Origin: Pararge aegeria
Taxonomy: Eukaryota > Arthropoda > Insecta > Lepidoptera > Nymphalidae
Reading direction: 5' to 3'
Assembly (NCBI RefSeq): GCF_905163445.1
Contig: NC_053197.1
Span: 10,850,001 to 10,914,000 of the forward strand
DNA: 64,000 nt
Part shown: positions 34,025 through 46,054 of the stretch, one piece after another
How the letters are laid out: every line of letters starts with the position of its first letter
Position numbering within the stretch: the stretch's first letter is position 1
Position numbers and translations under genes: made by a program
The notes under the pieces: model-generated
What the model was told of the DNA's origin: nothing
What the model saw: the letters and a program-made list of their open reading frames with translations, nothing else
Databases searched by the model: none

Positions 34025-35575
34025 ACATTATGTGCTGATGCAGAGTTTAATTTTATATTTTCTATTTACAAAAATATACATTTTAACAAAAATAAAAGCT
34101 TTATTAATTATGATTATGCTATACAGGCTAGACATTCTTATATTCTATTAAATTTCCTTGAAAAATAATTAACTATACATAATTTTAGCTATGTTGTATG
34201 AATAATATATATTTTTTAATTCAAAAACGTTACAGTAAATGGTTTCCTTTAAAATAGATACATACATTTATTACTGACTATATTATAATAGTAGGTTCTT
34301 TAGTCGATTATTTTATTAAAGCTATGTAAATTAAGGTGCTCCCACAAAGGAGTTATAATTGTAATAATATTAAATATTATTTAATTGATTACATAACAAA
34401 AATAAAACAAAGCGTAAGCGTATTTTTGTTGTGTAGTTAATTAAATGTTGTGTTGTATATTATATATTTATAACCGCTGTGTGGAAGCACAATTACAATT
34501 ATAATTAAACTTAATATTTGGCATTACGTTATTGAAAAATAACAAAGAATTATCAAAAATAAGGAAATGGTATTAACCCCACAAGGGACAACCGCATCAA
34601 ATCAAATCCAATAAATCTTAATAAAAAGGGGGGACAAAATTGATACTTACAATGTATGTAAGTAGAAAATAGGCTATTATAGTCGTAAAAATGTAATAGG
34701 CCCGTTTTGACATTTGTGCCAGACCATAGAATGTAACTTGGAACGAAACTGAAAGAAACAATAAAATAAAAATCAATTACATAAAGTGTTTTAAAAAATT
34801 CGTAATTTTTTTGGGACGTTAAATAATATGAATGAATATATCGCGAGTATTCTATTTGCGCTTACTTTATAGTAGCATGCAATTTATAATTGTTGCGAAA
34901 CGTTTCGAAAACAGTTACGTTCTCAGTCTTTTTTTTTATTCTAGAGTTGTAACCATTTTTTTCTGAATATCGAAAGCTGCCTCGCTTGGTTCTCAAAGCC
35001 GCAAATAAAATTTTGAATTGACGACACTGGGTTCTAAATAATGAGTCTGAGTTGATGAATCTGACCAAGCGGCAAATGAATGAAGCGTCCCCGCGCGCAC
35101 TGTGCAGTTTTTCGTTCCCCATCTTGTAAAGTTGACTGTGCGCTCGTTTAAGTTTGATATATACTGTTTACTATTTCGTTAACTTTTGCTCTTCTACTTT
35201 GGATATTGATTTAAACATAGTGATTTGACTCGATTTTTGTGTTTGTTTTTGTATAGTACGAACTCTGTTTCAACATGTATAATTTTTGTAAAAAAGAACT
35301 AAATTATTTTTTCCGAGCCAAGGTCAGCCTTTGGTTAAATCAAATGACTTCACTTGGAGTAGATTAACTATGGGTTTTGCTTTGTAAGAAATAACCTTAA
35401 AGATTAAGGACTTAAAATGGACTCATAATCGCGCTGTAATGACAATGTAAGGTATCGCTATTGTAACGAAATATACTTGTTGGCGTGTTTTATAACAGCT
35501 TATAGTTAATTATTATATGATAAAAAATAGTCAAATGCTCTAATATGTATATCTCTTGCTTATGTTATATGGTAC
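34025..35575. other. Tail-to-tail intergenic region, CLASRP / H2.0
   Basis: AT-rich, with no firm gene. On the minus strand, 34618-34748 has a good acceptor (TTTCTTTCAG) and an open frame of 42 codons encoding a hydrophobic segment ('YYIFTTIIAYFLLTYI'); see findings. 34862-35122 (minus) is an 86-codon open frame with a basic, low-hydrophobicity product and a GTAAGC donor beyond; its phase does not join the hydrophobic frame. Part of this region may be the H2.0 3' UTR. Confidence 0.35.
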
Positions 35576-35710
35576 AGATGGTACAGTCCACCAAATCACA
35601 CTTGGCCAGCGTGGTGGACCACCGTCTCAACCCGTTCTCATTGTGAAAGGAGACCTGTATTGGCCCGGTAATTGTTTTATATGATGAAGATGAAGATGAT
35701 GTTGATATGG
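35576..35710 (+). mobile_element. SINE type B 3' fragment downstream of H2.0
   Basis: Starts at the GTCCACCAA block, with GGCCAGCGTGGTGGACCACC, AGGAGACC and an ATGAAGATGAAGATG tail. The tRNA-like half is missing. It lies 60-190 nt past the H2.0 stop, antisense to that transcript, and so probably in its 3' UTR. Confidence 0.75.
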
Positions 35711-35768
35711 CTATAGCAAATTTTGTCACCTCTTAATAGAAAGATTGACTCATAATGTAAAAAAGAAA

Positions 35769-38700
35769 TCAATCACTAAGCGTATCCACATCAATGTCTT
35801 CATTGTCATCAGGAGCCGTGGAGTCGGGGTCCCGACCGGACGCCGGGCCCAATCCCGCTCGCCCTTCCTTCGTGTGCCGCCATTTCATTCGACGGTTCTG
35901 GAACCATACTTTCACCTGAAGAAAAACAGGAAAATTAAAATTTGGAATTCATGACAAAACTAAACTTTCCCAGCGGGCTTAAAACATCATCACCATCACC
36001 ATTATTAACCCATTCCCGGCTCATTACAGGTAGCGTATCTCCTCTCAAAATGAGAAGGGTTAGTGCCAAAGTTCACCACGCTGGCCAAGTGCGGACTAAT
36101 AGACTTTACACACCTTTGAGAACGTTATAAAGAACTCAGGCGTGCCGGTTTCCTCACAGTGTTTTCCTTCATCGTTGATGCAAGTGAATCAAAAAGTTAA
36201 AGGTGCATGCCGGATTCGAACTTGGTTCCCCTCGAAAGGAAGCCGAATCACCGCTTTTTTTAGCCAACCAAATCTTGAAATGATTGAGAAACATAATAAG
36301 TACGACAAATAAGAGAGAATACGATAAAGGTAACACTTGAATAAGCCTAGGTTCCTACTTGTGAAATACCAGTCAAAATAGATCAAGCCGTTACAAAGGG
36401 CTATTCAGTAAAGAGCATAATGTCACGTTACCTGAGCGTCGGTCAATCCGAGAGTAGCAGCCAATTGGCGCCTATCTGGCTTAGTGATGTACTTTTGTAT
36501 CTGGAACCTTCTCTCCAGGCCTTTACGCTGCAGGTTACTGAAGACTGCCCGAGACCAGGAACGTTTTCTTTTGCCGGTCGAGGAGACATCACAACGAGGC
36601 GCAGTGGATTGTGTAGGGGACGATGTTGGTAAAGGCAACCGGTAGACAGCTGTAAACGATGGTAAGTGAAACTGGTTATTTACGTGCTACGATTAAGTAT
36701 CGTCGCTTAGCTATCAATACCGCGCAAGTCGAATTAGTATAGTTTTTTTGTAGATATAATAAACATCTCTCTCATAAACTTATACTTACAAAAATTAGCG
36801 ACCTGTCCTGGCTTCGAAAGGGTGCAATGTAGAAACTTATATGGGGTAAGGTCGTAAGGTTCGCAATGTTAGTGCACAAAATATGTATGTTCATCACATT
36901 ACAAATATTTGAATTTCCGTAGGTATTTTTGTCTCCTATAATTGCGTGTTAACTACATATGAACCTTTCTCTTGAATCACTCTATCAATTGCTGAAAGTG
37001 CATTAGAGTTTCATTGCGACATTAAAAAGTACAAACAGCGACAGACTTTAGTTTATACCTACTATGTACAGAAATGTTATGGTAAACCAGTCTATAATAA
37101 AAAATAGTTTTTCTAGCAATATTAATATGTTTGTTAGACACCTACCGCGGTTATTGCGGTCCTTTACAAATCCCATAGGACCCGTTTGTTTTCCTGTGAT
37201 AAAAGTAGCCTATGTTACTCTGCGCTTTTTCAACTAACTCTTTATCAAAAACCAAATTGGTTTGGTTGCTTTGTTAGAGAGTTCTTTTGACGACAAATAC
37301 TTTTCGACGTTAACAAGGAGAAGCAATCAAAAATTGGATTTATTATTGCATAATTGCGATCATAGAAGCGATGTAGGCCTTCGTTTTACTTTCGGGGGGC
37401 CCAGTTTGAATCCCTGCACGCACCTCTTCAAACGAACTTTTCAAAGTTATGCGCGTTTTAAGCAATTAAAATAACACTTGTTTCAACGGTGAAGGAAAAC
37501 ATCGCGATGAAATCTGCATGCCTGAGAGTTCTCCAAAATGTTCCCAAATGTGTGTGGTGTCCACCAATCCGCACAAGGGCAGCGTGGTGGACTTCGGCCT
37601 TAACCCTTCACACCCTTGCCTTGTAGTGGGCCGGTAGTGGGTTGATATTATGATAATGACGATGATAGATTATTGCATACTATGGTAAAAGCAAGGCGGA
37701 GGACCGTGTGGCGGCGTGCTCTTGGGAAAGTCTATGACCAACAGTGGACGCTTGTGGGCTGACGATGACGATGATAATTATGCTAAGAGTGTATTTTTCT
37801 AGGTAGGTATGTGATGAACTTTGATAATAATTGTTAGCTAAGCTACGATATCGAATCATTTCGCAACAAATAACATCTGGCAACGCTAGGACCTTCACGT
37901 GAGAACAGCCTCTATTATAAAATTGTTGACTGCCTGTTCGTCCAAGCTAAACTTTGATGCGCGACTTTCTCAGGCTTTAGAAGATTATACATAGATGAGT
38001 GACTGGGACTGAAAGGGACCTGAACAAATGTACGTAAGTCCTATGTTTTTGAAGGTGACATTAAAGTCTGATTTCAGATTTTGAGTACAATTATTTTCAA
38101 CCCATTCCTCTCCTGATATCGATAAAGCGTACCTTACGCCTTAAAATTAAAACGAAATAGTTATGTGTGTAAAATAATTCTGTCACGTTAGTACCTCTTT
38201 AATAAAAGTTATCTATATATTTGTCTTTGATAATTATTTATCTACAAATGTATCGACGATATACATATGGCTACCTACCTCTTACAAATAGGTCACAGTA
38301 ACGCAGATTATTTAAAAAATATTTTCATCAATATTTTCATTTGTCATCAATAGACATTCAATATTAATCGTAACAAAGTTGTACAGAGTCGACTTATACT
38401 ATTCTTTCTACCCCTTAGTTCCCATGGAATCATTAAATAATACTAAACAAATGAGCTATGATCAAACGGAAGAGTTCATTCTATCAAATATATGATATCC
38501 CTAGCCTTCCTGTAGTACGTACGAGTATCTATAAAATAAAAACACACACAAACACACAAAATCTAGTGGAACATTTGTATAATTACTGTACTATAACTCG
38601 GAGGTGGGCGGTGGTACATGCAGCACAGTTTTTACTATTGCAGTGCCACCCTTGCTAGTATTTTAAGTGCCATTGTAACTGTTCCAAATAAAGATTTATT

Positions 38701-40501
38701 ATTATTATTATTAAACAGCCTAGACGAAGCATAGCCGGGTATGTACAGCTATTGGAAATAATAAAATCTTAGTAACTGAATAAATAATAGGTATCTAGGT
38801 ATAACAGAATCAATAATAGGCAGGTAATAATAGAATTCCTTATATAGGCCTAGCAAATATTAATTTTACAGATATAAAAGATTTTATAGATTCGTATTCA
38901 GTATGAATTTTATCTTTTAACTTAGAAACATAGTTACTTAGCTGTTTCTAAATAGGCTTTTACAAACGGACTTTGATAGGAAACTGATCCAATACCACCC
39001 ATGGGAATAGTATTTTACCTCAATACATCTTAAGGCACATTTTACACAGAGTTTTTATATACTTATATGAATGCTAATTACAGGCATAATATAATAATAA
39101 TTCCTTTATTTGCAAGATTGCAGGTGTACAGAGTAAGATCTTATTAAAATAAAGTAAATCCCAAGCCTATCAACCATCCATGCAAATGTTTATATAAAAA
39201 AGTTAGAATTGTTATTGAAATTAAATTGTATACAATAAGAATATTTAAATCCATCACTTGTCAACCTTTCACAATTACAATAACAAAATTAAATTTATTG
39301 TTTAGAATTACAGATCAATTTAGTTTAAAAAATTAAATTTACTATTGTCACTTAATACCAATTAGTCTAGTGTTATATACTTAGATACCTTAAGATAATC
39401 GTTTATGGAATAAAAACATTTATCTAGGAACCAGATGAATAATCGCTTTCTAAATAGTAGGTGTAATGTCATCTTTTTAAGTCAACTTGTAGCTCATTGT
39501 AAAGTTTGATACACATTGCATCACTACTTTTTGTGAAGTGGGAACTCTTTGGCGGGTGTTTAATCACAAGTCGATCTAGATTTCTTTTCCTTCTCGGGTA
39601 GGCCTCAGAAAGTTCTGTGAATAGGTGTTCCATGACTTTTTACTAAAAAATATTTCATAGATGTACAAGTAGGGAAGTGTCGATATAGTTAATTTTATAA
39701 AATATGGCCGACAAGAATCTACATACGAATTAGTTAGGTACGAGTCTTATTCGGTAAATTGGACCCGGTCACACCGATGTCACCTATTAGTAGGACCTCG
39801 GTAGGTATACCACTAGGTATATACTCGTGGTCCTACTGGGCTAGAGGTAATATTGCCATAGCCATTTATCTACTTTATGCCTACCCTGGACAAAACCCTG
39901 TGCACGCAACCCTGTGCACTGTATGCAACTCAGAAGAGTTATAGATAAGATTGACAGTAAACAATTTTCACTTTACCCCATAATCTCTTTCACTACGGAT
40001 AGTGGAACCTACTGAACTTTCCATATTTACCTAACGATGGTACCTAGACTTGAATTTTGAACGGCCATCGATTTTATTTACCAAGTGTTACTGGTGGACT
40101 CGAAGGGAATGCAGGAAAGAAGAATGGGTTTAAGTCCAGTAGGTACCCTCAGCAATTAAGTTTTCGATGACGAGCAATCGGTAGAAATACTTGCAGGCAT
40201 TCCAAATTTATTAAGTATTCCATAGGTGCACCGTGCAGGTACCTTTATTGAATGGTGTAAACTCACCGGAGGTAGGCCTCAATGCCGGATGCAAGTGTGC
40301 ATAAGGCAGAGGCAGTTGTAATTGCAGGAGGGGAGGTTCATCCCTGCAACACCTATACAGAGCGGCCACGCAACCCGCACAGGGTGGCTCCTGCGCACGC
40401 ATGTCCACTGGAGCACTTGAGGAAGTATCATTATTCCCTAGTATACTGTCCACACTGAACTTCAACTTAGACGTGTTCACGTCTCCACTTATAGACGTCA
40501 T
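35769..40501 (-). CDS. H2.0: Homeobox protein H2.0 (HLX family), 3 exons, 199 aa as modelled
   Basis: Exons in gene order: 40267-40501, 36432-36649, 35769-35915; phases 1 and 0 agree. Residues 12-22 'KLKFSVDSILG' are an eh1 motif that recruits Groucho-type corepressors. The homeodomain spans 108-167: 'RSWSRAVFSNLQRKGLERRF' then 'YITKPDRRQLAATLGLTDAQ', and in exon 3 'VKVWFQNRRMKWRHTK' with Q50 and N51. The signature matches Drosophila H2.0. The intron splits residues 44/45 of the homeodomain, a common homeobox intron site. The C-terminus is acidic ('EDIDVDTLSD'). In flies H2.0 is a nuclear DNA-binding factor of visceral muscle primordia. Fly and human proteins exceed 400 aa; this model is about half, so an exon could be missing in the 3.6-kb intron 1, though the phases fit without one. 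Confidence 0.93.
35985..36262 (-). mobile_element. SINE type B, full length, in H2.0 intron 2
   Basis: Inverted on the plus strand, so it is sense relative to H2.0. The B-box complement (GGATTCGAACTTGG) lies near 36210, the body block CCACGCTGGCCAAGTGCGGA near 36080, and the trinucleotide tail CATCATCACCATCACC at 35985. It fills over half of this 516-bp intron. Confidence 0.85.
37360..37670 (+). mobile_element. SINE type B, near full length, in H2.0 intron 1
   Basis: Head with GTTTGAATCCCTGCACGCAC, body AAATAACACTTGTTTCAACG, GCATGCCTGAGAGTTCTCC, GCAGCGTGGTGGACTTCGGC, tail TTGTAGTGGGCCGGTAGTGG. Antisense to H2.0. Confidence 0.85.
37685..37775 (+). mobile_element. RTE-type LINE 3' scrap
   Basis: Contains CAACAGTGGACGCTTGTGGG followed by a GACGATGACGATGATAA tail, as at the 3' ends of the better-preserved RTE copies. 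Only about 90 bp. Confidence 0.5.
38560..38716 (+). mobile_element. Possible LINE 3' end with (TTA)n tail
   Basis: A noncoding block ends with ATTGTAACTGTTCCAAATAA and a (TTA)n run at 38696-38716, as expected for a retrotransposon 3' end with a simple-repeat tail. Inferred from form only. It lies in H2.0 intron 1. Confidence 0.35.
39866..39925. mobile_element. hAT-like MITE fragment
   Basis: Holds the inner block TTTATGCCTACCCTGGACAA and TGTGCACGCAACCC, both seen in the complete copies at 51404-51547 and 2919-3035. The terminal repeats are lost. Confidence 0.4.
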
Positions 40502-40760
40502 GAGTTCATAACAATAAAAAAAACATAAAAAACAACGTACACCGCACCGTCTTGTTCGAGTGTAACTTAATAACTAAGCTTTCCGCGTTATCAACACGGA
40601 CGCTGCGCAGGCGCCGATGAAAGGCGTGGCTAACATAATCAAGGGAAACCCTCATTGGCCAGAGCATACTGGGCGTTGTGAACGTGCAATGGAGTGCTTT
40701 TGGATACTGAACGAAGTGATGCTACAAACAGTGCAGTTGTTTACAATAAACTGACTCTTT
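40502..40760 (-). promoter_or_regulatory. Likely H2.0 promoter-proximal region
   Basis: Directly upstream of the H2.0 start, 40585-40630 is GC-rich relative to its surroundings, and a CCAAT word on the minus strand lies at 40654-40658. No TATA box is evident at a fitting distance. Inferred from position and composition. Confidence 0.3.
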
Positions 40761-41930
40761 AATGTGTTTTATATGGCTTTGCAAGTTCAATTTAATTTTA
40801 TTACTGCTAAGCTTGCGTCATCTGTTAGTGGGGGTAAAATGTGTAGGTATCTACACAGTAAATTCGATTCCATTTACGATTACACCTCATAAATGTTATT
40901 GATTATAATTCCAATACTATAACGATATTACAGCGAAATGCTTAGGTACCTACTGAGTTATTAATAGAACTGCCCAGATGAATTCTGAATTCTAACAATT
41001 AAGGTTATAAAGGAATATGTTCTCACTTGTCCAAAAACAAATATGCAGTCCCAAGGGCCAAATTTGAACACTCTGTTGCCAGTCAGTAGTTTTTCCATCA
41101 TTCTTGGTCATTCTCAGCAGTTATGATCATCATCATCTTCATCATTATCCACGAATGGGCACGGGCCCACTTGTTTATACGAGTGATATGACAAACTAGA
41201 GTACCTACCTATAGACCTATTAAGCAATTTCCTAGCTTCTTATTAGAGAGGAAGCATGTTCCTACCAGTGGTACATTAATAGTCATGATGATTACCAACA
41301 ACGATGGAGAAACTAGATATTGGATAGAAGCAGGCGTTACCTTGCGGAATTCCATGATAAAGGTACAATTAACATTCTGCTTCATTTATTGTTATCCGCG
41401 ACAACTAGGAAAATCTGCACGGTGAAATTTATATTTTTTTCAATTTGCTTTTTGCGTGACTAAACTCATCCCATTCTGAGATGAGATTCTTTCTTGGGTG
41501 ATTAGTATGAAAAATGTCTAAAAGAACAACACTATAATATTTACTTATCCGGAATTTGCAAAGCGGAATCTGAAGTAAATAGTGTTTGAAGAAATTGAAA
41601 CCATGTCCCTAATTATCACAGTTTTTAAACAAATCCGCAATAAATAACACTTTACAAAGAAACCTATACGTAGGTATCGAATACCGATCAATATTTTATC
41701 GGCTGATTCATAATTATTATATAACTACTTTGATTTCCTTTTCTCTGGTTTAAGCAAATAATTAGCTATAGATTCGTTTGCCGAAGGAAACCAAACTTCA
41801 CCTGACCAACCAACTTCGGTCGCCAGAGCATCTTTGGTTAGAGGGCAGGTGAGGTTAGTATATAGGGAGTCGAACTGGTACTACCTTCCACAACCACTTA
41901 CACCCTTCGAGCTATGGGCTGGGCAGCTTA
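40761..41930. other. Intergenic, upstream of H2.0
   Basis: AT-rich with no gene visible. 41118-41172 is the inverted 3' scrap of a type B SINE (CATCATCATCTTCATCATTA then GGGCACGGGCCCAC). Confidence 0.45.
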
Positions 41931-42135
41931 GAGAACTGATGGACGTTCGGGTCCCAAGGTGCTGGAATGGCGACCGAGTTAAACGCATCGTTTGTTTCGT
42001 AACCCCGACGAGGTGGACAGAACATGACATCGAACCCGCTGGACCCAAGCGGCACAAGACCCTGGTATTTGGAACTCCTGATGATTGATGAAAGACCTAT
42101 TGTCCGACCGTGGACGTCAATCGGTTTATATGAGT
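41930..42135 (+). mobile_element. RTE-type LINE 3' end, degraded
   Basis: GGGTCCCAAGGTGCTGGAAT, CGACGAGGTGGACAGA, CGCTGGACCCAAGCGGCACA, GTGGACGTCAATCGGTTTAT. Frame broken; no trinucleotide tail remains. Confidence 0.75.
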
Positions 42136-42179
42136 AGCGGTTTTTTTCTGTTAATACGAAAGTAGATTTAAGGAAAAAT

Positions 42180-42462
42180 TGCTGCAGTATCACACTTTTT
42201 GAATCATTTCTCTTGATAATGGAATGGAGGTAGAATGGAAGCAGCCAGCCTCGCTCTCATCTCCCGCAAGATAGCAAAATGATTGTAAATGTTGATGTTG
42301 GAAAAGAGCAACTACTGAGTTTCTTGCCGGCTCTTCTCGGTAGAATCTGCTTTCCGAACCGGTGGTAGAGTCACACAAACATGCATACTTGACGTTTCAA
42401 AAGTGCTTATAAAGTAGGCCTACTTGAAATAAATGAATTTGAATTTGAATTTGAATTTGATA
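42180..42462 (+). mobile_element. LINE 3' end (CR1/Zenon-like) with (GAATTT)n tail
   Basis: Includes CTCTCATCTCCCGCAAGATA, TCTTGCCGGCTCTTCTCGG, GGTGGTAGAGTCAC, TTGACGTTTCAAAAGTGC, TAGGCCTACTTGAAATAAAT and a GAATTT tail. It is the plus-strand match of 1925-2223. Confidence 0.7.
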
Positions 42463-42892
42463 TCAGTGAAATACCTACCTGATACATCAGCGTCCAGCGA
42501 TCCAGTGCGGAACAACTGTTCGCTTTAAAACTCTAAAATCGATTACGGCTCGGTTTATTTTCCCTGTCAGAAAACACCTGCGGTCCGTCCGCGGCACCCG
42601 ATATAGATGCAATCATTACATCCACAGTGTAGCGGCATGCGTTGTTTACACTTCATATGATTACGAGTATCGGAGATGAAGCCAACTTTATAAATGTAGG
42701 TCCGACCAATAAATGAATTTGATGTGAATCTATTGGTTGTACAATCGACCCGTATGGCGTCACGAAGATGGTGTAACTTTCTTCCTTTTATAAATGTGCA
42801 AGCGTACATACACACACATATAATTACAAAATTATAGATACGTAGTTTAATGATTCATGATATGATAGACCTGACTAATTAGAATGATATCA

Positions 42893-43135
42893 TTATCCAC
42901 CACGCCGTAGTCCACCACGCTGGCCAAATACGGATTAGTGGACACAACACGTCTTGGAGAACATTATGAAGATTTCAGCATGCAGGTTTCACCATGATGT
43001 TTTCCTTCACCGTAAAGCAAGTGATGTTTAATTCTTAAAACAAATAACTTGGTAAAGATAGAGGTGCGTGCCGGGGTTCGAACTCGCCCCTCGGAAGCAA
43101 AGTCAAAGTCCGCTAGGCTATCAACGCTTTAAAGA
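42893..43135 (-). mobile_element. SINE type B, near full length
   Basis: Reverse orientation: CCACGCTGGCCAAATACGGA, GTTTTCCTTCACCG, then the B-box complement GTGCCGGGGTTCGAACTC and an A-box complement CCGCTAGGCTATCAACGC. Confidence 0.85.
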
Positions 43136-43378
43136 TGATATAATAAATACTTAAAGAGTGCCATACGTTATGCCTTTAGATTGCTATAACTTCTTCTGGA
43201 AAATAATATTTACATTGCTTGATTCATCGCATGTTTCTGAACGATTGATTTTGCAACCGATGAAATGCAATATAAGTACCTACCTAATACCTAAGTTATT
43301 TGCATTAAAAAGTCATGTTGTGGAGTTAGGCTTAAGATTTTACTTAGCTCTGACTTTACTTATACATAATAGGTACTT

Positions 43379-43426
43379 AAAGAGAGAGAGAGAGAAAGAG
43401 AGAAAAGAAGAGAGAAAAAGAGAGAT
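43379..43426. repeat. (GA)n purine-run microsatellite
   Basis: About 48 bp of pure purine, (GA)n with A-rich interruptions. Confidence 0.9.
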
Positions 43427-43999
43427 TTATGTCTAAAACATAACTTGTTTAATTTTTTTCTTAAGGCTTACATGCGAGAAACGCATTACTTCGTCTATCA
43501 ACATGACGAAAATACGAATAAACGGTAAAGATAACATGCATCTCGGGGCACGCATACTAACCCTAAGTACTGAGCAAAGCCAAAAGGCTGTATTATAGCT
43601 GATTTTAGTCTTGTTAGGCGGTTGGTACTTACATAAAACTAAAAGTAGGTACAACATTTAAGTATTACACTGACAGTTCACTGTAGTTTCTGTGGGATAT
43701 GGGTAGATTTTAATTATTCAAAAATTAAACAACAATTATAAATCCATAGGAATGCTCCTACCATAAGATATCAGCACATTTATTATACCTACCTAGAACC
43801 TACCTGCTACTTAGAGCTTTGAGATCATAGGATCCGTTTACTTAAGTCACAGAGAGTGTCGCTATATTTATCGCCCTGATGCATTTAGCATTTAGCTTCT
43901 TCATCATACGATTGTTTCACGCTCAATTTCAAACTAAAGTCAGTCGATAAAGTTTATGTAACTAGCATCCTCATGATTTTCAGTTCATTCTTTTAAATT

Positions 44000-44185
44000 T
44001 GTGATGTTACCAATTAAAATATTACTTGCTTCAACGGTGAATGGAAACATAGTGAATAAATCAGCATGCTTGCTTGAGAGTTCTCCATAATGTTCTCAAA
44101 GGTGTATGGAGTCCATCAATCCGCACTGGGCAGCACGTGCCCAGTAGTGGGCCGGTAATGGGTTGATATGATGATAATAATGATC
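44000..44185 (+). mobile_element. SINE type B, 5'-truncated
   Basis: TATTACTTGCTTCAACGGTG, GAGAGTTCTCCATAATGTTC, CCGCACTGGGCAGCACGTGC, then GGCCGGTAATGGGTTGATAT and a (GATAAT)-like tail. Confidence 0.8.
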
Positions 44186-44629
44186 GTGTTGAGGAACCTA
44201 AAAAAAAAATTTATAATAACTTTAATTTTACACATACATAGCTATTTTAATTGTAACCGTTATTCATTCTTACTAATTTAATAAACGCGAATGTCTGCTT
44301 GTTTATCCTTTTCCATTCACTCTAACTAAGCTACCAATCAACTTTTTGGCATGGAGTTAGCAGAAAGGATAGAGTAAATGAGTGTGTTTTGTCCTAGAAA
44401 AACAAAGGGTTTCCACGGGATTTGTAGAAAAACCGTAGTAAACGCTAACAAAGAACGCGGGAAACAGCTGCAGAATAAAAACAGATAGCAAAGCCTACGG
44501 CACTGAATATAACGACTCCAAAAGACTGAATATTAGTTGATTTCACTTGTACGCAACGTTGACCTAAGGCAGTAAATGGATATCAGGCAGTGGGACATTA
44601 ATAAGTTGAAAATGATGATAGAGAGATCA

Positions 44630-44910
44630 GAGAGCTATGCTCGGAGTATCTATTAGTGATCAAATCAGGAATGAGAAGATCAGTACCAGATTTGTAAACA
44701 TACGAGTAGCTCAACGAAACACGAAGCTGTAGTTGCGATGAAGTGGCTAAAGTACCAAAGTTCTCGTATGGCGACGTAGCGCCGGTAAACGCAGCGTTGG
44801 TAGACCCCGGCGAGGTGGAACTCGCCGGGGTCTACCAACGCTGGACAGATAACACCGAACGAGCCGCTGGACCCAAGGGCACAAGACCGTTGTATTTTGA
44901 ACTCCTACAA
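44630..44910 (+). mobile_element. RTE-type LINE fragment containing a perfect palindrome
   Basis: Collinear with 55470-55760: GAGAGCTATGCTCGGAGTAT, GATCAAATCAGGAATGAG, then GCGCAGCGTTGG-like sequence and CGCTGGACCCAAGGGCACAA. The block at 44793-44842 is folded back on itself (separate entry). Confidence 0.75.
44793..44842. repeat. Perfect inverted repeat, 22-bp arms, 6-nt loop
   Basis: 44793-44814 and 44821-44842 are exact inverse complements around GTGGAA. The left arm (AGCGTTGGTAGACCCCGGCG) is the normal RTE sense sequence, so the right arm is a local inverted copy. Confidence 0.9.
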
Positions 44911-45369
44911 AAGATTTAGTGCACTTTTTTTGTGGTAGCCCCCAAGTCATAGTAGGGTCGCCTCTCTGCCTAGGTTCTTCTGTAAACCGACAGTTAACAG
45001 GATCAAAAGATTTGCTACTAAATGCGTTGCATCTCCACACGTGTGAGATATCAGCAAGCCCGTGATTTATGGCGATAATCATTTACTTTCCGCCGCCAAT
45101 ATTGCAATATATTTTGTAACCTGAAAACCTCCACGCAATCTTTTCTCGTTTAGAACAAATCGGTGGTAAAATAAACATGGGACCATTGGATTAATCATTA
45201 TATACATGGAATGAAGAAATGTTTTACGTATCGTGTATGTATCTTGACTACGGTTACTATAAGCTTTTAAACTATGCAGAGAAACTTTCAAGTTTTTAAT
45301 ATATTTATTCGTAAAAAATAAAGTTGTATAATTAAGAAAATTAAGCCTTATTTGATATAATCCGCGAAA

Positions 45370-45605
45370 ATGTTGATGTTGACTTTAGGATTGTAAAGTC
45401 CTGAGGATGCTCCGGTTTCGGGGCGAAACGTGCATTGCCTAAGATCTGTTTGGTGTGGAGTATAAGGATTGAAGAAACTATATATTACACCATACAGATT
45501 CTCCTGCTTTTCGCGGAGTATAGCAAGTTAGGCTTAATTTTCACAAAAGGTATATCATGGATTTCCGCAAAGTAACGCCTGCATCTAAACAATACATCCA
45601 AAGCT
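45370..45605 (+). mobile_element. Unclassified interspersed repeat, copy 3 (longest)
   Basis: GTCCTGAGGATGCTCCGGTT, GGGGCGAAACGTGC, TGTTTGGTGTGGAGTATAAG, GATTCTCCTGCTTTTCGCGG, TTTCCGCAAAGTAACGCCTG. Matches 1540-1760 inverted and 2335-2460. Confidence 0.6.
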
Positions 45606-46054
45606 GTAAAATTTTAAGATTATAATATATGTGTATAATTCTAAAACAATATTAGAATAATACTGCTTTAAACGACAGGACGCAAGCCCTCAGGACTTAG
45701 GTTACTTATGGAATGGGCACCTACTACCTAGCTTCTATTATTCAAAGACATAGCTTAAGCTTACGAGTACCTATAGCGTGTTTTAGATAATTCAATATCT
45801 TATATAAGATGAAGGTTCGTATGTCATTAGCTTTATTATATTTTGGCAATTAAGTAGGTACCTACCAAATTATTACGCTCATGTTGTTTTTCGAATTCTT
45901 TCCGTACATTCGGAATCGAACCCACAGCCTTTGACAAAGAAAGTCAAATTATTACCGGAGCATACCATAAAATAATACTGAAAACGCATATTTTTTATCA
46001 TTTATTGTTTTTTATTTCGATAGTCCCAACCCTAATGGACTAAAATGGGTGTTT

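Noticed and set aside
34862..35122. 86-aa ORF as a gene
   Set aside because: No family resemblance, no membrane or domain pattern, and its phase does not join the nearby exon-like frame. It may be H2.0 3' UTR.
36189..36386. 65-aa minus-strand ORF in H2.0 intron 2
   Set aside because: Falls across a type B SINE head and its flank; no splice signals tie it to H2.0.
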